55,635 nucleotides of DNA from Pseudomonas sp. MWU13-2100 (GTDB lineage Bacteria > Pseudomonadota > Gammaproteobacteria > Pseudomonadales > Pseudomonadaceae). Position numbers and translations under genes: made by a program. Shown here piece by piece: positions 36,568 to 45,956 of this stretch. Each line of letters opens with the position of its first letter. Within the stretch, counting starts at the first letter, position 1. Below the pieces are notes generated by a model. That model ran no database searches and was not told the DNA's origin. It saw only the letters and a list, made by a program, of their open reading frames with translations. The stretch is taken from positions 1 to 55,635 of the forward strand of contig NZ_JALLIX010000043.1 in NCBI RefSeq assembly GCF_023242365.1, given 5' to 3'.

Positions 36568-37731
36568 TCAACCCTTGGCGCGGCTTTCCAGCACTTCCAC
36601 GGCAGGCAGTACCTTGCCCTCGACGAACTCGAGGAAAGCACCACCACCGGTGGAGATATAGGAAATATCCTTGGCAACGCCGTACTTGTCGATGGCCGCC
36701 AGGGTGTCGCCACCGCCGGCAATGGAAAACGCCGAGCTATCAGCGATGGCCTGGGCCAGGACCTTGGTGCCGTTGCCGAACTGGTCGAATTCGAACACAC
36801 CCACCGGACCGTTCCAGAGGATGGTCTTCGACGACTTCAGCAGTTCAGCGAAGTGCGCGGCGGTTTGCGGGCCGATGTCGAGGATCATGTCGTCAGCGGC
36901 GACGTCGGCGATCAGTTTCACGGTAGCCACGGCGCTCTCGGCGAACTCCTTGGCCACTACCACGTCCACTGGCAGCGGCACGCTGACCTTGGCCGCGATG
37001 GCGCGGGCAGTGTCGAGCAGGTCCGGCTCGTAGAGGGACTTGCCCACCGGATGACCGGCCGCCGCGAGGAAGGTGTTGGCGATACCGCCACCGACGATCA
37101 GTTGGTTGCAGATCTGGCTCAGGCTGTTGAGCACGTCGAGCTTGGTCGAGACCTTGGAGCCGGCGACGATGGCGGCCATCGGCTGGGCCGGCGCGCCCAG
37201 GGCCTTGCTCAGGGCCTCCAGTTCGGCGGCCAGCAGCGGACCGGCTGCGGCGACCTTGGCGAACTTGGCCACGCCGTGGGTCGAACCCTCGGCGCGGTGC
37301 GCGGTGCCGAAGGCGTCCATCACGAACACGTCGCACAGGGCGGCATATTGTTTGGCCAGCTCGTCGGCGTTCTTTTTCTCGCCCTTGTTGAAGCGCACGT
37401 TTTCGAACAGCACGATGTCGCCGGCCTTGACCTCGACACCGTTCAGGTAATCAGCCACCAGCGGCACGTCACGGCCCAGGGCCTTGCTCAGGTAGTCGGC
37501 GACCGGCTTGAGGCTGTTCTCGGCCGAGAACTCGCCTTCGGTCGGACGGCCCAGGTGCGAGCAGATCATGACTGCCGCGCCTTTCTCCAGGGCCAGCTTG
37601 ATGGTCGGCAGCGAGGCCAGGATACGCGCATCGCTGGTGACAACTCCGTCCTTGACGGGGACGTTGAGGTCTTCGCGGATCAGTACGCGCTTACCTTGCA
37701 GATCGAGGTCGGTCATCTTCAACACGGTCAT
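36568..37731 (-). CDS. pgk: phosphoglycerate kinase
   Basis: This 387-aa enzyme interconverts 1,3-bisphosphoglycerate and 3-phosphoglycerate with ADP/ATP. N-terminal substrate residues are seen in REDLNVP, HLGRP and the Arg-containing NVRFNKGEKKN. The C-terminal nucleotide site includes GPVGVFE and GGGDT. I chose ATG 37731 (MTVLKMTDLDLQ), as in other pseudomonads; an in-frame ATG five codons later is possible. It lies 17 bp after epd on the same strand. Confidence 0.96.
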   Translation of the reverse strand: MTVLKMTDLDLQGKRVLIREDLNVPVKDGVVTSDARILASLPTIKLALEKGAAVMICSHLGRPTEGEFSAENSLKPVADYLSKALGRDVPLVADYLNGVEVKAGDIVLFENVRFNKGEKKNADELAKQYAALCDVFVMDAFGTAHRAEGSTHGVAKFAKVAAAGPLLAAELEALSKALGAPAQPMAAIVAGSKVSTKLDVLNSLSQICNQLIVGGGIANTFLAAAGHPVGKSLYEPDLLDTARAIAAKVSVPLPVDVVVAKEFAESAVATVKLIADVAADDMILDIGPQTAAHFAELLKSSKTILWNGPVGVFEFDQFGNGTKVLAQAIADSSAFSIAGGGDTLAAIDKYGVAKDISYISTGGGAFLEFVEGKVLPAVEVLESRAKG

Positions 37732-37748
37732 GGGTCGCAATCTCTGGT

Positions 37749-38798
37749 TTACGGTTTGTGGTGAATGGTGTGCAGGTAGTGCTCTGCAACATCCAGCATT
37801 CGGTTGGCAAAACCCCATTCGTTGTCGAACCAGGCCAGCACGTTGACCAGCCTCGGGCCGGAAACACGGGTCTGACTCGCATCGACAATCGCCGAATGAG
37901 GGTCATGGTTGAAATCACAGCTGGCGTGGGGCAGTTCGGTATAGGCCAGCAAGCCCTTGAGCGGACCGCTGGTGGCGGCCTCGCGCAGGATCCGGTTGAC
38001 CTCCACGGCATCGGTGTCGCTGACGGTCTGCATCGTAATATCGAGGCAGGAAACGTTCACCGTCGGCACCCGTACGGCTTTGGCCTGGATTCGCCCGGCA
38101 AGTTCCGGCAGCAGGCGTTCGATCCCCCGGGCCAGGCCGGTGGACACCGGGATCACCGACTGGAACGCCGAACGCGTGCGACGCAGGTCTTCGGCGTGGT
38201 AGGCATCGATCACCGGCTGGTCGTTCATCGCCGAGTGGATGGTGGTAATGGACACGTATTCCAGGCCAATGGCCTGATCCAGCAGGCGCAACAACGGTAC
38301 GCCGCAGTTGGTGGTGCAGGAGGCGTTGGACACCAGGCGCTCGCCGCCGGTCAGGCAGTCCTGATTGACGCCGTAGACGATGGTCGCGTCGACGTCGGTC
38401 TCGCTGGCCATCGGCTGGGAGAACAGCACCCGGGGCGCGCCGGCGGCGAGGAAGCGCTCGCCGTCCTCGCGGGTGTGATAGGCGCCGGAGCACTCCAGCA
38501 CCAGGTCGACGTCCAGCGCGGCCCAGTCGATTTGTTCGGGGGTGGCACAGCGGAAGACTTTCACGCAGTGGCCATTGATATGCAAACAATCGTCCTCGAC
38601 CCGCACTTCGCCGGGAAAGCGGCCGTGGGTGGAGTCGAAACGTGTCAGGTATTCGAGGCTGGCCATATCGGCCAGATCGTTGAGGGCAACGATTTCAAAA
38701 GTGGCGCGATCCCCTCGCTCGAACAGCGCACGCAGGACACAACGACCGATACGGCCGTAGCCGTTGAGTGCAACTCTGTAAGGACGCGGTTGGGGCAT
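37749..38798 (-). CDS. epd: D-erythrose-4-phosphate dehydrogenase
   Basis: This 349-aa GAPDH-family enzyme has NGYGRIGR in the NAD-binding site and the catalytic cysteine in SNASCTTNC. It resembles Epd more than GapA: the family's CSGAYH and VSITTIHSAMNDQ segments are present. Epd oxidises erythrose-4-phosphate toward pyridoxal phosphate synthesis. It is placed between tkt, which produces erythrose-4-phosphate, and pgk, as in many gamma-proteobacteria. Confidence 0.92.
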   Translation of the reverse strand: MPQPRPYRVALNGYGRIGRCVLRALFERGDRATFEIVALNDLADMASLEYLTRFDSTHGRFPGEVRVEDDCLHINGHCVKVFRCATPEQIDWAALDVDLVLECSGAYHTREDGERFLAAGAPRVLFSQPMASETDVDATIVYGVNQDCLTGGERLVSNASCTTNCGVPLLRLLDQAIGLEYVSITTIHSAMNDQPVIDAYHAEDLRRTRSAFQSVIPVSTGLARGIERLLPELAGRIQAKAVRVPTVNVSCLDITMQTVSDTDAVEVNRILREAATSGPLKGLLAYTELPHASCDFNHDPHSAIVDASQTRVSGPRLVNVLAWFDNEWGFANRMLDVAEHYLHTIHHKP

Positions 38799-38906
38799 GG
38801 GGATCTCGCCGAAGCTTGAATATCAAGCAACCCTGCCGAGGCATGGGTTTTGTGGAAACGGGCTTGCCTGTGAGTCAGGGAGTGAGGCGGTGTCCGTGAG
38901 GCCGCC

Positions 38907-38999
38907 TTCGCGGGCAAGCTCCGCTCCCACAGGTTTGATGTCGAGCCAGAACTCCTTGGCCAGACACCGATACTGTGGGAGCGGAGCTTGCCCGCGAAG
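38907..38999. repeat. REPIN between tkt and epd
   Basis: TTCGCGGGCAAGCTCCGCTC is mirrored by GTGGGAGCGGAGCTTGCCCG, with a spacer of about 40 bp. Confidence 0.9.
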
Positions 39000-39029
39000 A
39001 GGCCGGAGCAGGCGCCGCCACTCTCGAAC

Positions 39030-41027
39030 TCAGTCTTCCAGCAGCTCTTCAGCCTGACCCAGGATGTTTTCCAGGGTGAAGCCGAACTCTTCGAACAAGG
39101 CTGGCGCGGGCGCCGACTCGCCGTAGGTGGTCATGCCGATCACACGACCTTCCAGGCCCACGTACTTGTACCAGTAGTCCGCGTGCGCGGCTTCGATGGC
39201 GATCCGCGCGCCCACTTGCAGCGGCAACACCGCCTGCTTGTAGCTGGCGTCCTGGGCATCGAAGATGCTGGTGCACGGCATCGACACCACACGAACCTTG
39301 CGGCCCTGCTCGGTCAACTTGTCGTACGCCTGCACCGCCAGGCCGACTTCCGAACCGGTGGCGATCAGGATCAGCTCGGGCTCACCCGCGCAATCCTTCA
39401 ACACATAACCACCGCGGTTGATGCATTCGATCTGCACGGCATCGCGCTGCTGATGTTGCAGGTTCTGCCGGGAGAAGATCAGCGCCGTAGGACCGTCCTT
39501 GCGCTCGATGGCGTTTTTCCAGGCCACGGCGGACTCCACCGCGTCGGCCGGACGCCAGGTGTCGAGGTTCGGCGTGCAACGCAGGCTCGCCAGTTGCTCG
39601 ATCGGCTGGTGGGTCGGACCGTCTTCGCCCAGGCCGATGGAGTCGTGGGTGTAGACATGGATCACCCGCGTCTTCATCAGCGCCGACATGCGCACGGCAT
39701 TGCGTGCGTATTCCATGAACATCAGGAAGGTCGCGCCGTATGGCACCAGGCCGCCGTGCAGGGACACACCGTTCATGATCGCGGTCATGCCGAATTCGCG
39801 CACGCCGTAGTACATGTAGTTGCCGCTGGCATCTTCAGCGCTGACACCCTTGCAACCTTTCCACAGGGTCAGGTTGGAACCGGCCAGGTCGGCCGAACCG
39901 CCGAGGAACTCGGGCAGCAACGGGCCGAAAGCGTTCAGGGCGTTCTGGCTGGCCTTGCGGCTGGCGATGGTTTCGCCTTTGGCCGCGACTTCGGCGATAT
40001 AGGCCGAGGCTTTTTCGGAGAAATCAGCCGGCAGTTCGCCACTCAGGCGACGCACCAGCTCATTGGCTTCGACCGGGAAGGCCGCGGAGTAGGCGGCGAA
40101 ACGCTGGTCCCACTCGGCTTCGACGGCACGACCGGCTTCCTTGGCATCCCACTCGGCATAGATGTCGGCCGGGATTTCGAACGGGCCGAAATTCCACTTC
40201 AACGCCGCCCGGGTCAGGGCGATTTCCGCGTCACCCAGCGGGGCGCCGTGGCAATCTTCCTTGCCTTGCTTGTTCGGCGAACCGAAGCCGATGGTGGTCT
40301 TGCAGCAGATCAGGGTCGGACGCTCGCTTTTGCGCGCGGTCTCGATGGCGGTCTTGATCTCTTCCGGGTCATGACCGTCGACGTTGCGGATCACCTGCCA
40401 GTTGTAGGCTTCGAAACGCTTCGGGGTGTCATCGGTGAACCAGCCTTCGACTTCGCCGTCGATGGAGATGCCGTTGTCATCGTAGAACGCGATCAGCTTG
40501 CCCAGGCCCAGGGTACCGGCCAGGGACGCGACTTCGTGGGAAATGCCTTCCATCATGCAGCCATCACCGAGGAACACATAGGTGTGGTGGTCGACGATGT
40601 TGTGACCGGGACGGTTGAACTGCGCCGCCAGGACTTTTTCCGCCAGGGCGAAGCCCACGGCGTTGGCCAGGCCCTGGCCGAGCGGACCGGTGGTGGTTTC
40701 CACGCCCGGGGTGTAGCCGTATTCAGGGTGACCCGGGGTGCGGCTGTGCAGCTGACGGAAGTTCTTCAGGTCGTCGATCGACAGGTCGTAGCCGGTCAGG
40801 TGCAGCAACGAGTAGATCAGCATCGAACCATGGCCGTTGGACAGCACGAAGCGGTCACGGTCGGCGAACGACGGGTTGCTCGGGTTGTGCTTCAGGTAAT
40901 CACGCCACAGTACTTCGGCAATATCCGCCATACCCATGGGGGCACCGGGATGGCCGCTGTTGGCTTTTTGCACGGCATCCATGCTGAGGGCACGAATGGC
41001 GTTGGCACGCTCACGACGGCTGGGCAT
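39030..41027 (-). CDS. tkt: transketolase
   Basis: This 665-aa thiamine-diphosphate enzyme of the non-oxidative pentose phosphate pathway moves two-carbon units between sugar phosphates. It shows SGHPGAPMG near the start, the ThDP motif GDG(CMMEGISHEV...) with following N(D-NGIS), and the pyrimidine-domain HDSIGLGEDGPTHQP. ATG 41027 follows AGGAG; the frame continues upstream to 41165 but is leader. It is divergent from sahR, and the 26-bp palindrome lies between them. Confidence 0.96.
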   Translation of the reverse strand: MPSRRERANAIRALSMDAVQKANSGHPGAPMGMADIAEVLWRDYLKHNPSNPSFADRDRFVLSNGHGSMLIYSLLHLTGYDLSIDDLKNFRQLHSRTPGHPEYGYTPGVETTTGPLGQGLANAVGFALAEKVLAAQFNRPGHNIVDHHTYVFLGDGCMMEGISHEVASLAGTLGLGKLIAFYDDNGISIDGEVEGWFTDDTPKRFEAYNWQVIRNVDGHDPEEIKTAIETARKSERPTLICCKTTIGFGSPNKQGKEDCHGAPLGDAEIALTRAALKWNFGPFEIPADIYAEWDAKEAGRAVEAEWDQRFAAYSAAFPVEANELVRRLSGELPADFSEKASAYIAEVAAKGETIASRKASQNALNAFGPLLPEFLGGSADLAGSNLTLWKGCKGVSAEDASGNYMYYGVREFGMTAIMNGVSLHGGLVPYGATFLMFMEYARNAVRMSALMKTRVIHVYTHDSIGLGEDGPTHQPIEQLASLRCTPNLDTWRPADAVESAVAWKNAIERKDGPTALIFSRQNLQHQQRDAVQIECINRGGYVLKDCAGEPELILIATGSEVGLAVQAYDKLTEQGRKVRVVSMPCTSIFDAQDASYKQAVLPLQVGARIAIEAAHADYWYKYVGLEGRVIGMTTYGESAPAPALFEEFGFTLENILGQAEELLED

Positions 41028-41234
41028 CGCTGATCTCCTGAGGATGTTGAAATTAAAAGTGAATAAAACGAAACGGAAAAAAGGCGAGCATTTTCCCTCA
41101 GGGGCCGCCAGGGGGCAATGACAGATAGTCACTGCGGGGCGTTTTTCCTGCGGATAGTTGCGCATTCGCCGGATGAAACCTTTCCGCTGCGCAACTGTAT
41201 AGACCAGCGCAGGCCTGAAAGTGCCACTTATCGT

Positions 41235-41260
41235 TCAATATCAAAACTTTTTGATATTGA
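41235..41260. promoter_or_regulatory. 26-bp palindrome, likely SahR operator
   Basis: TCAATATCAAA and TTTGATATTGA form perfect 11-bp arms around ACTT. The site lies 40 nt before sahR and about 210 nt before tkt. ArsR-family proteins bind such dyads over their own promoter. Its pattern suits autoregulation of sahR-metK and possibly repression of tkt. Confidence 0.7.
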
Positions 41261-41300
41261 TCTTGCTAGGCGACCGAGGGGTCACTAGACTGCTGGCCAT

Positions 41301-42296
41301 ATGAATTTACCTGCACCCGCGATTCGTCATGACGCCAGCGACGACCTGTCCGCCCTGTGCAAGGCCGGCGGCGATCCGTTGCGCCTGAACGTCTTGCGCG
41401 CCCTGGCCAACGATTCGTTCGGCGTGCTGGAGCTGGCGCAGATCTTTGGCATCGGCCAATCCGGCATGAGTCACCATCTGAAGGTACTGGCCCAGGCCAA
41501 CCTGGTGGCCACCCGTCGCGAAGGCAATGCGATCTTCTACCGCCGCGCCCTGCCCCACACCGAACGCATGGGGGGCAAGTTGCACGCGGCGCTGCTGGAG
41601 GAAGTCGACGAGCTCGACCTGCCGGGCGACGTACAAGCCCGCATCAGCCAGGTACATGGCCAGCGCGCCGCCGCCAGCCAGGACTTTTTCTCACGGGTGG
41701 CAGAGAAATTCCGTGCCCAGCAAGACTTGATCGCCGGCCTGCCGCAGTACCGCGAAAGCGTCCTGGCGCTGCTCGACAAGCTGAGCTTCGGCCCCCTGGC
41801 CACGGCCCTGGAAGTCGGCCCCGGCGACGGTGCCTTCCTGCCGGAACTGGCGCGGCGCTTCCAGCAGGTCACGGCACTGGACAACAGCCCGGCCATGCTC
41901 GAACTGGCGCGCCAGGTGTGTGAGCGCGAAGCGTTGACTAATGTCAGCCTGCAATTGGCCGATGCCCTGCAAGACAGCCATCGACCGGTCGACTGCGTGG
42001 TACTGAACATGGTGCTGCACCACTTCGCCGCGCCGGCCGAGGCCCTCAAGCAGATGGCCGGCCTGCTGCAACCTGGCGGTAGTTTGTTAGTGACAGAATT
42101 GTGTAGCCACAACCAGAGCTGGGCCAGGGAGGCCTGCGGTGATCTCTGGTTGGGGTTCGAACAGGACGATCTGGCCCGTTGGGCCATCGCTGCGGGGCTC
42201 GTGCCCGAGGACAGCCTCTATGTAGGCTTACGTAATGGTTTCCAGATTCAGGTTCGCCATTTTCAGCGACCGGCTGGCACCACTCACCATCGGTAA
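41301..42296 (+). CDS. sahR: SahR-type ArsR regulator fused to a SAM-methyltransferase domain
   Basis: The 331-aa protein joins an ArsR winged helix (residues about 20-90; recognition helix IGQSGMSHHLKVL) to a class I methyltransferase-like domain whose motif I is EVGPGDG (171-177). Proteins of this build located beside SAM-cycle genes are known as SahR and respond to S-adenosylhomocysteine. The domain probably serves to bind SAH/SAM rather than to methylate. It lies 18 bp before metK in one operon. A large palindrome upstream is its likely operator. Methyltransferase activity remains an alternative. Confidence 0.82.
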   Translation: MNLPAPAIRHDASDDLSALCKAGGDPLRLNVLRALANDSFGVLELAQIFGIGQSGMSHHLKVLAQANLVATRREGNAIFYRRALPHTERMGGKLHAALLEEVDELDLPGDVQARISQVHGQRAAASQDFFSRVAEKFRAQQDLIAGLPQYRESVLALLDKLSFGPLATALEVGPGDGAFLPELARRFQQVTALDNSPAMLELARQVCEREALTNVSLQLADALQDSHRPVDCVVLNMVLHHFAAPAEALKQMAGLLQPGGSLLVTELCSHNQSWAREACGDLWLGFEQDDLARWAIAAGLVPEDSLYVGLRNGFQIQVRHFQRPAGTTHHR

Positions 42297-42314
42297 CTCA
42301 GGAAAACCATCGAT

Positions 42315-43505
42315 ATGAGCGAATATTCCGTTTTCACCTCCGAGTCCGTGTCCGAAGGGCATCCGGACAAAATCGCCGACCAGATCTCCGATGCGGTGCT
42401 GGATGCCATCATTGCTGAAGACAAATTCGCCCGCGTCGCGTGCGAAACCCTGGTGAAAACCGGTGTAGCGATCATCGCTGGCGAAGTGACCACTTCGGCC
42501 TGGGTCGACCTCGAAGACATCGTGCGTAACGTGATCCTCGACATCGGCTACAACAGCTCCGACGTCGGCTTCGACGGCGCCACCTGCGGCGTGATGAACA
42601 TCATCGGCAAGCAGTCCGTGGACATCGCCCAGGGCGTTGATCGCAGCAAGCCGGAAGACCAGGGCGCTGGTGACCAGGGCCTGATGTTCGGCTATGCCAG
42701 CAACGAAACCGCGGAGCTGATGCCCGCGCCGATCGCCTTCTCCCACCAACTGGTCAAGCGCCAGGCCGAAGCCCGCAAATCCGGCCTGCTGCCTTGGCTG
42801 CGCCCGGACGCCAAGTCGCAAGTGACTTGCCGCTACGAAGGCGGCAAGGTCGTCGGTATCGATGCGATCGTGCTGTCGACCCAGCACAACCCGGATGTGT
42901 CCTACAAAGACCTGCGCGAAGGCGTGATGGAGCTGATCGTCAAGCATGTGCTGCCTGCCGAACTGCTGACCAAGGACACCCAGTTCCACATCAACCCGAC
43001 CGGCAACTTCATCATCGGTGGCCCGGTGGGCGACTGCGGCCTGACCGGCCGCAAAATCATCGTCGACAGCTACGGCGGTATGGCCCGTCACGGCGGCGGC
43101 GCGTTCTCCGGCAAGGATCCATCCAAGGTTGACCGTTCCGCCGCCTACGCCGGTCGTTACGTGGCCAAGAACATCGTCGCCGCCGGCTTGGCCGACCGCT
43201 GCGAAATCCAGGTGTCCTACGCCATCGGCGTCGCTCAACCGACCTCGATCTCGTTGAACACCTTCGGCACCGGCAAGATCGGCGACGACAAGATCATCAA
43301 GCTGGTTCGCGAAATCTTCGACCTGCGCCCATACGCCATCACCACCATGCTCGACCTGCTGCACCCGATGTATCAGGAAACCGCGGCCTACGGCCACTTC
43401 GGGCGCACCCCGGAGCAGAAGACTGTCGGCGACGACACCTTCACCACCTTCACCTGGGAAAAGACCGACCGCGTAGACGCTCTGCGAGCGGCTGCCGGCC
43501 TGTAA
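42315..43505 (+). CDS. metK: S-adenosylmethionine synthetase
   Basis: This 396-aa enzyme makes SAM from methionine and ATP. It begins with the diagnostic SESVSEGHPDKIADQISD pattern and has the ATP-loop GGGAFSGKDPSKVDRSAAY and the catalytic DAQS-like and lysine/aspartate residues spread as usual. AGGAAA precedes the ATG. It forms an operon with the SahR-type regulator, and a strong terminator follows. Confidence 0.97.
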   Translation: MSEYSVFTSESVSEGHPDKIADQISDAVLDAIIAEDKFARVACETLVKTGVAIIAGEVTTSAWVDLEDIVRNVILDIGYNSSDVGFDGATCGVMNIIGKQSVDIAQGVDRSKPEDQGAGDQGLMFGYASNETAELMPAPIAFSHQLVKRQAEARKSGLLPWLRPDAKSQVTCRYEGGKVVGIDAIVLSTQHNPDVSYKDLREGVMELIVKHVLPAELLTKDTQFHINPTGNFIIGGPVGDCGLTGRKIIVDSYGGMARHGGGAFSGKDPSKVDRSAAYAGRYVAKNIVAAGLADRCEIQVSYAIGVAQPTSISLNTFGTGKIGDDKIIKLVREIFDLRPYAITTMLDLLHPMYQETAAYGHFGRTPEQKTVGDDTFTTFTWEKTDRVDALRAAAGL

Positions 43506-43603
43506 TGCAGCCTGCGTCACAAAAGCCCCCCACGGCTGGCCATAGACACTGGCATGAAGACACTGGGTGGTCTGCCAAAGCAAGCCGACACACCCCGTAA
43601 AAC

Positions 43604-43629
43604 AGCCCCGCCTCGTGCGGGGCTTTTTT
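43604..43629 (+). terminator. Rho-independent terminator of metK
   Basis: AGCCCCGC and GCGGGGCT pair over 8 bp around CTCGT, followed by TTTTT. Confidence 0.9.
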
Positions 43630-43680
43630 ATGCGCGGCGTAATCTAGGCTTGGTTTTTAGCCTGAGCAAGGATGCTCACG

Positions 43681-45351
43681 ATGCGCCTCTTCAGTGGTTT
43701 CCTGTTGTTCGCCTTTTACTTCGCGGCCCATGCCGACACTTGCCCGGACTGGCAGGCAGAACGCGCCCGGCGAGAAGCCGAGGCCCTGCAAGCACAGCTC
43801 GCTGAATGGGACCACAGCTACCATCGCCAAGGCCGTTCGCCCGTGGCCGACGAACTCTACGACCAATCCCGGCAGCGACTTGAACAGTGGCGCGGCTGTT
43901 TCCGGCTGCCCTCCGTCAAGCCGGACACCCCGGCGGACGCGGGCGGCCCCGCCCGACACCCGACCGCCCATACCGGCCTCGACAAACTGCCGGACACCGA
44001 AGCCGTCCAGGCCTGGATGAAAGGCCGCGAAGGCCTGTGGATCCAGCCCAAGGTCGATGGCGTGGCGGTGACCCTGGTGTATCGCCAGGGTCGATTGCAT
44101 CAAGCCATCAGTCGCGGCAACGGACTGAGCGGACAGGACTGGACGGCCTCGGCCCGCAAGATCCCGGCAATCCCCGACAGCTTGCCGATACCCCGCGACC
44201 TGGTGCTGCAAGGCGAATTGTATTGGCGCTTGCCGGACCATGTGCAGGCCCGCCAAGGCAGCCTGAATGCCCGAGGCAGGGTCGCCGGCTTGATGGCCCG
44301 GCACCTGCTCGACAGCAAGGAGGCGGCGGACATCGGCCTGTTTGTCTGGGACTGGCCAGAGGGGCCGGCGACACAGGAGGAACGGCTGGCCGGATTGCAG
44401 GCCCTGGGTTTCCCCGACAGCAAGACCTACAGCCAGCCCATCGGGGATTTCACCGAAGCCGAACGCTGGCGCAACCACTGGTACCGCCAGCCCTTGCCGT
44501 TCGCCAGCGATGGCGTGGTTCTGCGCCAGAGCCGGCGCCCCGCCGCAAAACGCTGGCTGGCTCAACCACCCTACTGGAGCGTGGCCTGGAAATATCCCCA
44601 CGCCCAGGCCTTGGCCCATGTGCGCAAGGTCAGCTTCAACATCGGCCGGACCGGGCGGATTACTCCGATGCTGGAACTGACGCCGGTGCGACTCGATGAC
44701 CGACAGATCAAGCGGGTCAGCCTCGGTTCGCTGCCACGCTGGCAGGCCCTGGATATCCGCCCCGGCGACCAGGTGGCGATCAGCCTCGCCGGTCTGACCA
44801 TCCCACGCCTGGACAGTGTCATCTGGCGTAGCCGCGAACGCGAGCCGTTGCCTGTCCCCGACCCGCAGCGCTTCCACGCCCTGAGTTGCTGGCAGTATGG
44901 CCCGGGCTGCGAAAGCCAGTTTCTCGCCCGCCTGCGCTGGCTGAGCGGCAAGCAGGGGTTGGACCTGCCACATCTGGGCGGCGGTACCTGGGAAAAACTA
45001 CTGGCGAGCGGACGCATCAACCGACTGCTCGATTGGTTGACCCTGGAGGAGGAAGAGCTTGCTACCATTGCCGGCTTCGGCCCACGTAGCCGTACGCAAT
45101 GGCTGGAGACCGTGCAACTGGCCCGACAACGTCCGTTCGGGCGCTGGCTCAAGGCGCTGGGACTGCCGCCCAATGCGGCGGCGCCTCTGGAGGAGCCCTG
45201 GCCGGTATTGGCAGACCGTACTGCCGAGGCGTGGCAGGCCATACCCGGCGTCGGCACGGAGCGAGCCATGCAACTGAGTGCGTTTTTCCGCGACCAGGAT
45301 GTACAGGACCTGGCCGAGTCATTACGTAATGCCGGCATCGCGGGATTTTAA
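43681..45351 (+). CDS. ligB: NAD-dependent DNA ligase LigB
   Basis: The 556-aa ligase has the nucleotidyl-transferase lysine Lys124 in KVDG, an OB-fold and a helix-hairpin-helix region (AGFGPRSRTQW; PGVGTERAMQL), but no BRCT domain, as in the LigB family. It seals nicks with NAD+. The N-terminus MRLFSGFLLFAFYFAAHA looks like a cleavable signal peptide, which also occurs in E. coli LigB and is odd for a DNA ligase. ATG 43681 has AAGGA at a better spacing than the ATG at 43672. It is monocistronic after the metK terminator. Confidence 0.92.
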   Translation: MRLFSGFLLFAFYFAAHADTCPDWQAERARREAEALQAQLAEWDHSYHRQGRSPVADELYDQSRQRLEQWRGCFRLPSVKPDTPADAGGPARHPTAHTGLDKLPDTEAVQAWMKGREGLWIQPKVDGVAVTLVYRQGRLHQAISRGNGLSGQDWTASARKIPAIPDSLPIPRDLVLQGELYWRLPDHVQARQGSLNARGRVAGLMARHLLDSKEAADIGLFVWDWPEGPATQEERLAGLQALGFPDSKTYSQPIGDFTEAERWRNHWYRQPLPFASDGVVLRQSRRPAAKRWLAQPPYWSVAWKYPHAQALAHVRKVSFNIGRTGRITPMLELTPVRLDDRQIKRVSLGSLPRWQALDIRPGDQVAISLAGLTIPRLDSVIWRSREREPLPVPDPQRFHALSCWQYGPGCESQFLARLRWLSGKQGLDLPHLGGGTWEKLLASGRINRLLDWLTLEEEELATIAGFGPRSRTQWLETVQLARQRPFGRWLKALGLPPNAAAPLEEPWPVLADRTAEAWQAIPGVGTERAMQLSAFFRDQDVQDLAESLRNAGIAGF

Positions 45352-45451
45352 GGAGACAATCCCTGTCTATTTCAGATTATTCATACAGACAGCGCGGCCA
45401 TCTATTTTCAGAGTGACGGTTTTTCAATCAGTGTTTCAGCCCGGAGTGTTT

Positions 45452-45847
45452 ATGCGACTTTTTCCACCGCTGGCGATTTTCACCTTGTGCAGCGTCCTGG
45501 CCGCCCCCTTGCTGGCCGCCGAAGAACCCACCGAACTGACCGGTTGCGCGGCCAAGCGCCAGGCCATCAGCAGCCAACTCGAGATCGCCAAGGCCCAAGG
45601 CAACAGCGAACAACAGGCCGGCCTGGAAAAGGCACTGGATGAAGTGACCACCCATTGCACCGATGCCTCGCTGAAAAGAGAGCGGGAAAACAAGGTACTC
45701 GACGCCAAGCACGAAGTCAGCCGCCGTCAGGCCGACCTCGACAAGGCGATGAAAAAGGGCGATCCGGACAAGATCAACAAGCGCAAGGAAAAGCTCGCCG
45801 AGTCACGCAAGGACTTGCAGAACGCACTGGATGAGCTGGACAAGTAG
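45452..45847 (+). CDS. DUF1090-family periplasmic protein
   Basis: The 131-aa precursor has a signal peptide (cleaved after LLAAE or nearby). The mature chain is highly charged and helical with two cysteines, and its second half reads as a long coiled coil (KHEVSRRQADLDKAMKKGD). This is the YqjC/DUF1090 pattern. The function is unknown; E. coli members are osmotically inducible. GGAG precedes the ATG at 45452. Confidence 0.82.
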   Translation: MRLFPPLAIFTLCSVLAAPLLAAEEPTELTGCAAKRQAISSQLEIAKAQGNSEQQAGLEKALDEVTTHCTDASLKRERENKVLDAKHEVSRRQADLDKAMKKGDPDKINKRKEKLAESRKDLQNALDELDK

Positions 45848-45859
45848 ACACCACAAGAC

Positions 45860-45886
45860 CTGTGGGGGCCGGCTTGCCGGCGATGA
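45860..45886. repeat. single REP element
   Basis: CTGTGGGGGCCGGCTTGCCG followed by GCGAT; one copy without a partner. Confidence 0.75.
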
Positions 45887-45956
45887 CGATGTCACCTCCG
45901 CCATCGGTGCGGTGTCCGGACAAGTCAGCGCCTGCATCCGCTTTAATTACCTTGCA

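Noticed and set aside
38988..41033. 681-codon plus-strand frame opposite tkt
   Set aside because: Antisense of transketolase; its composition (Arg, His, Gly, Gln) is that of a reverse-frame artefact.
43506..43600. Search for a SAM riboswitch after metK or before ligB
   Set aside because: Only the metK terminator is present and no SAM-I, SAM-II or SAM/SAH core is seen.
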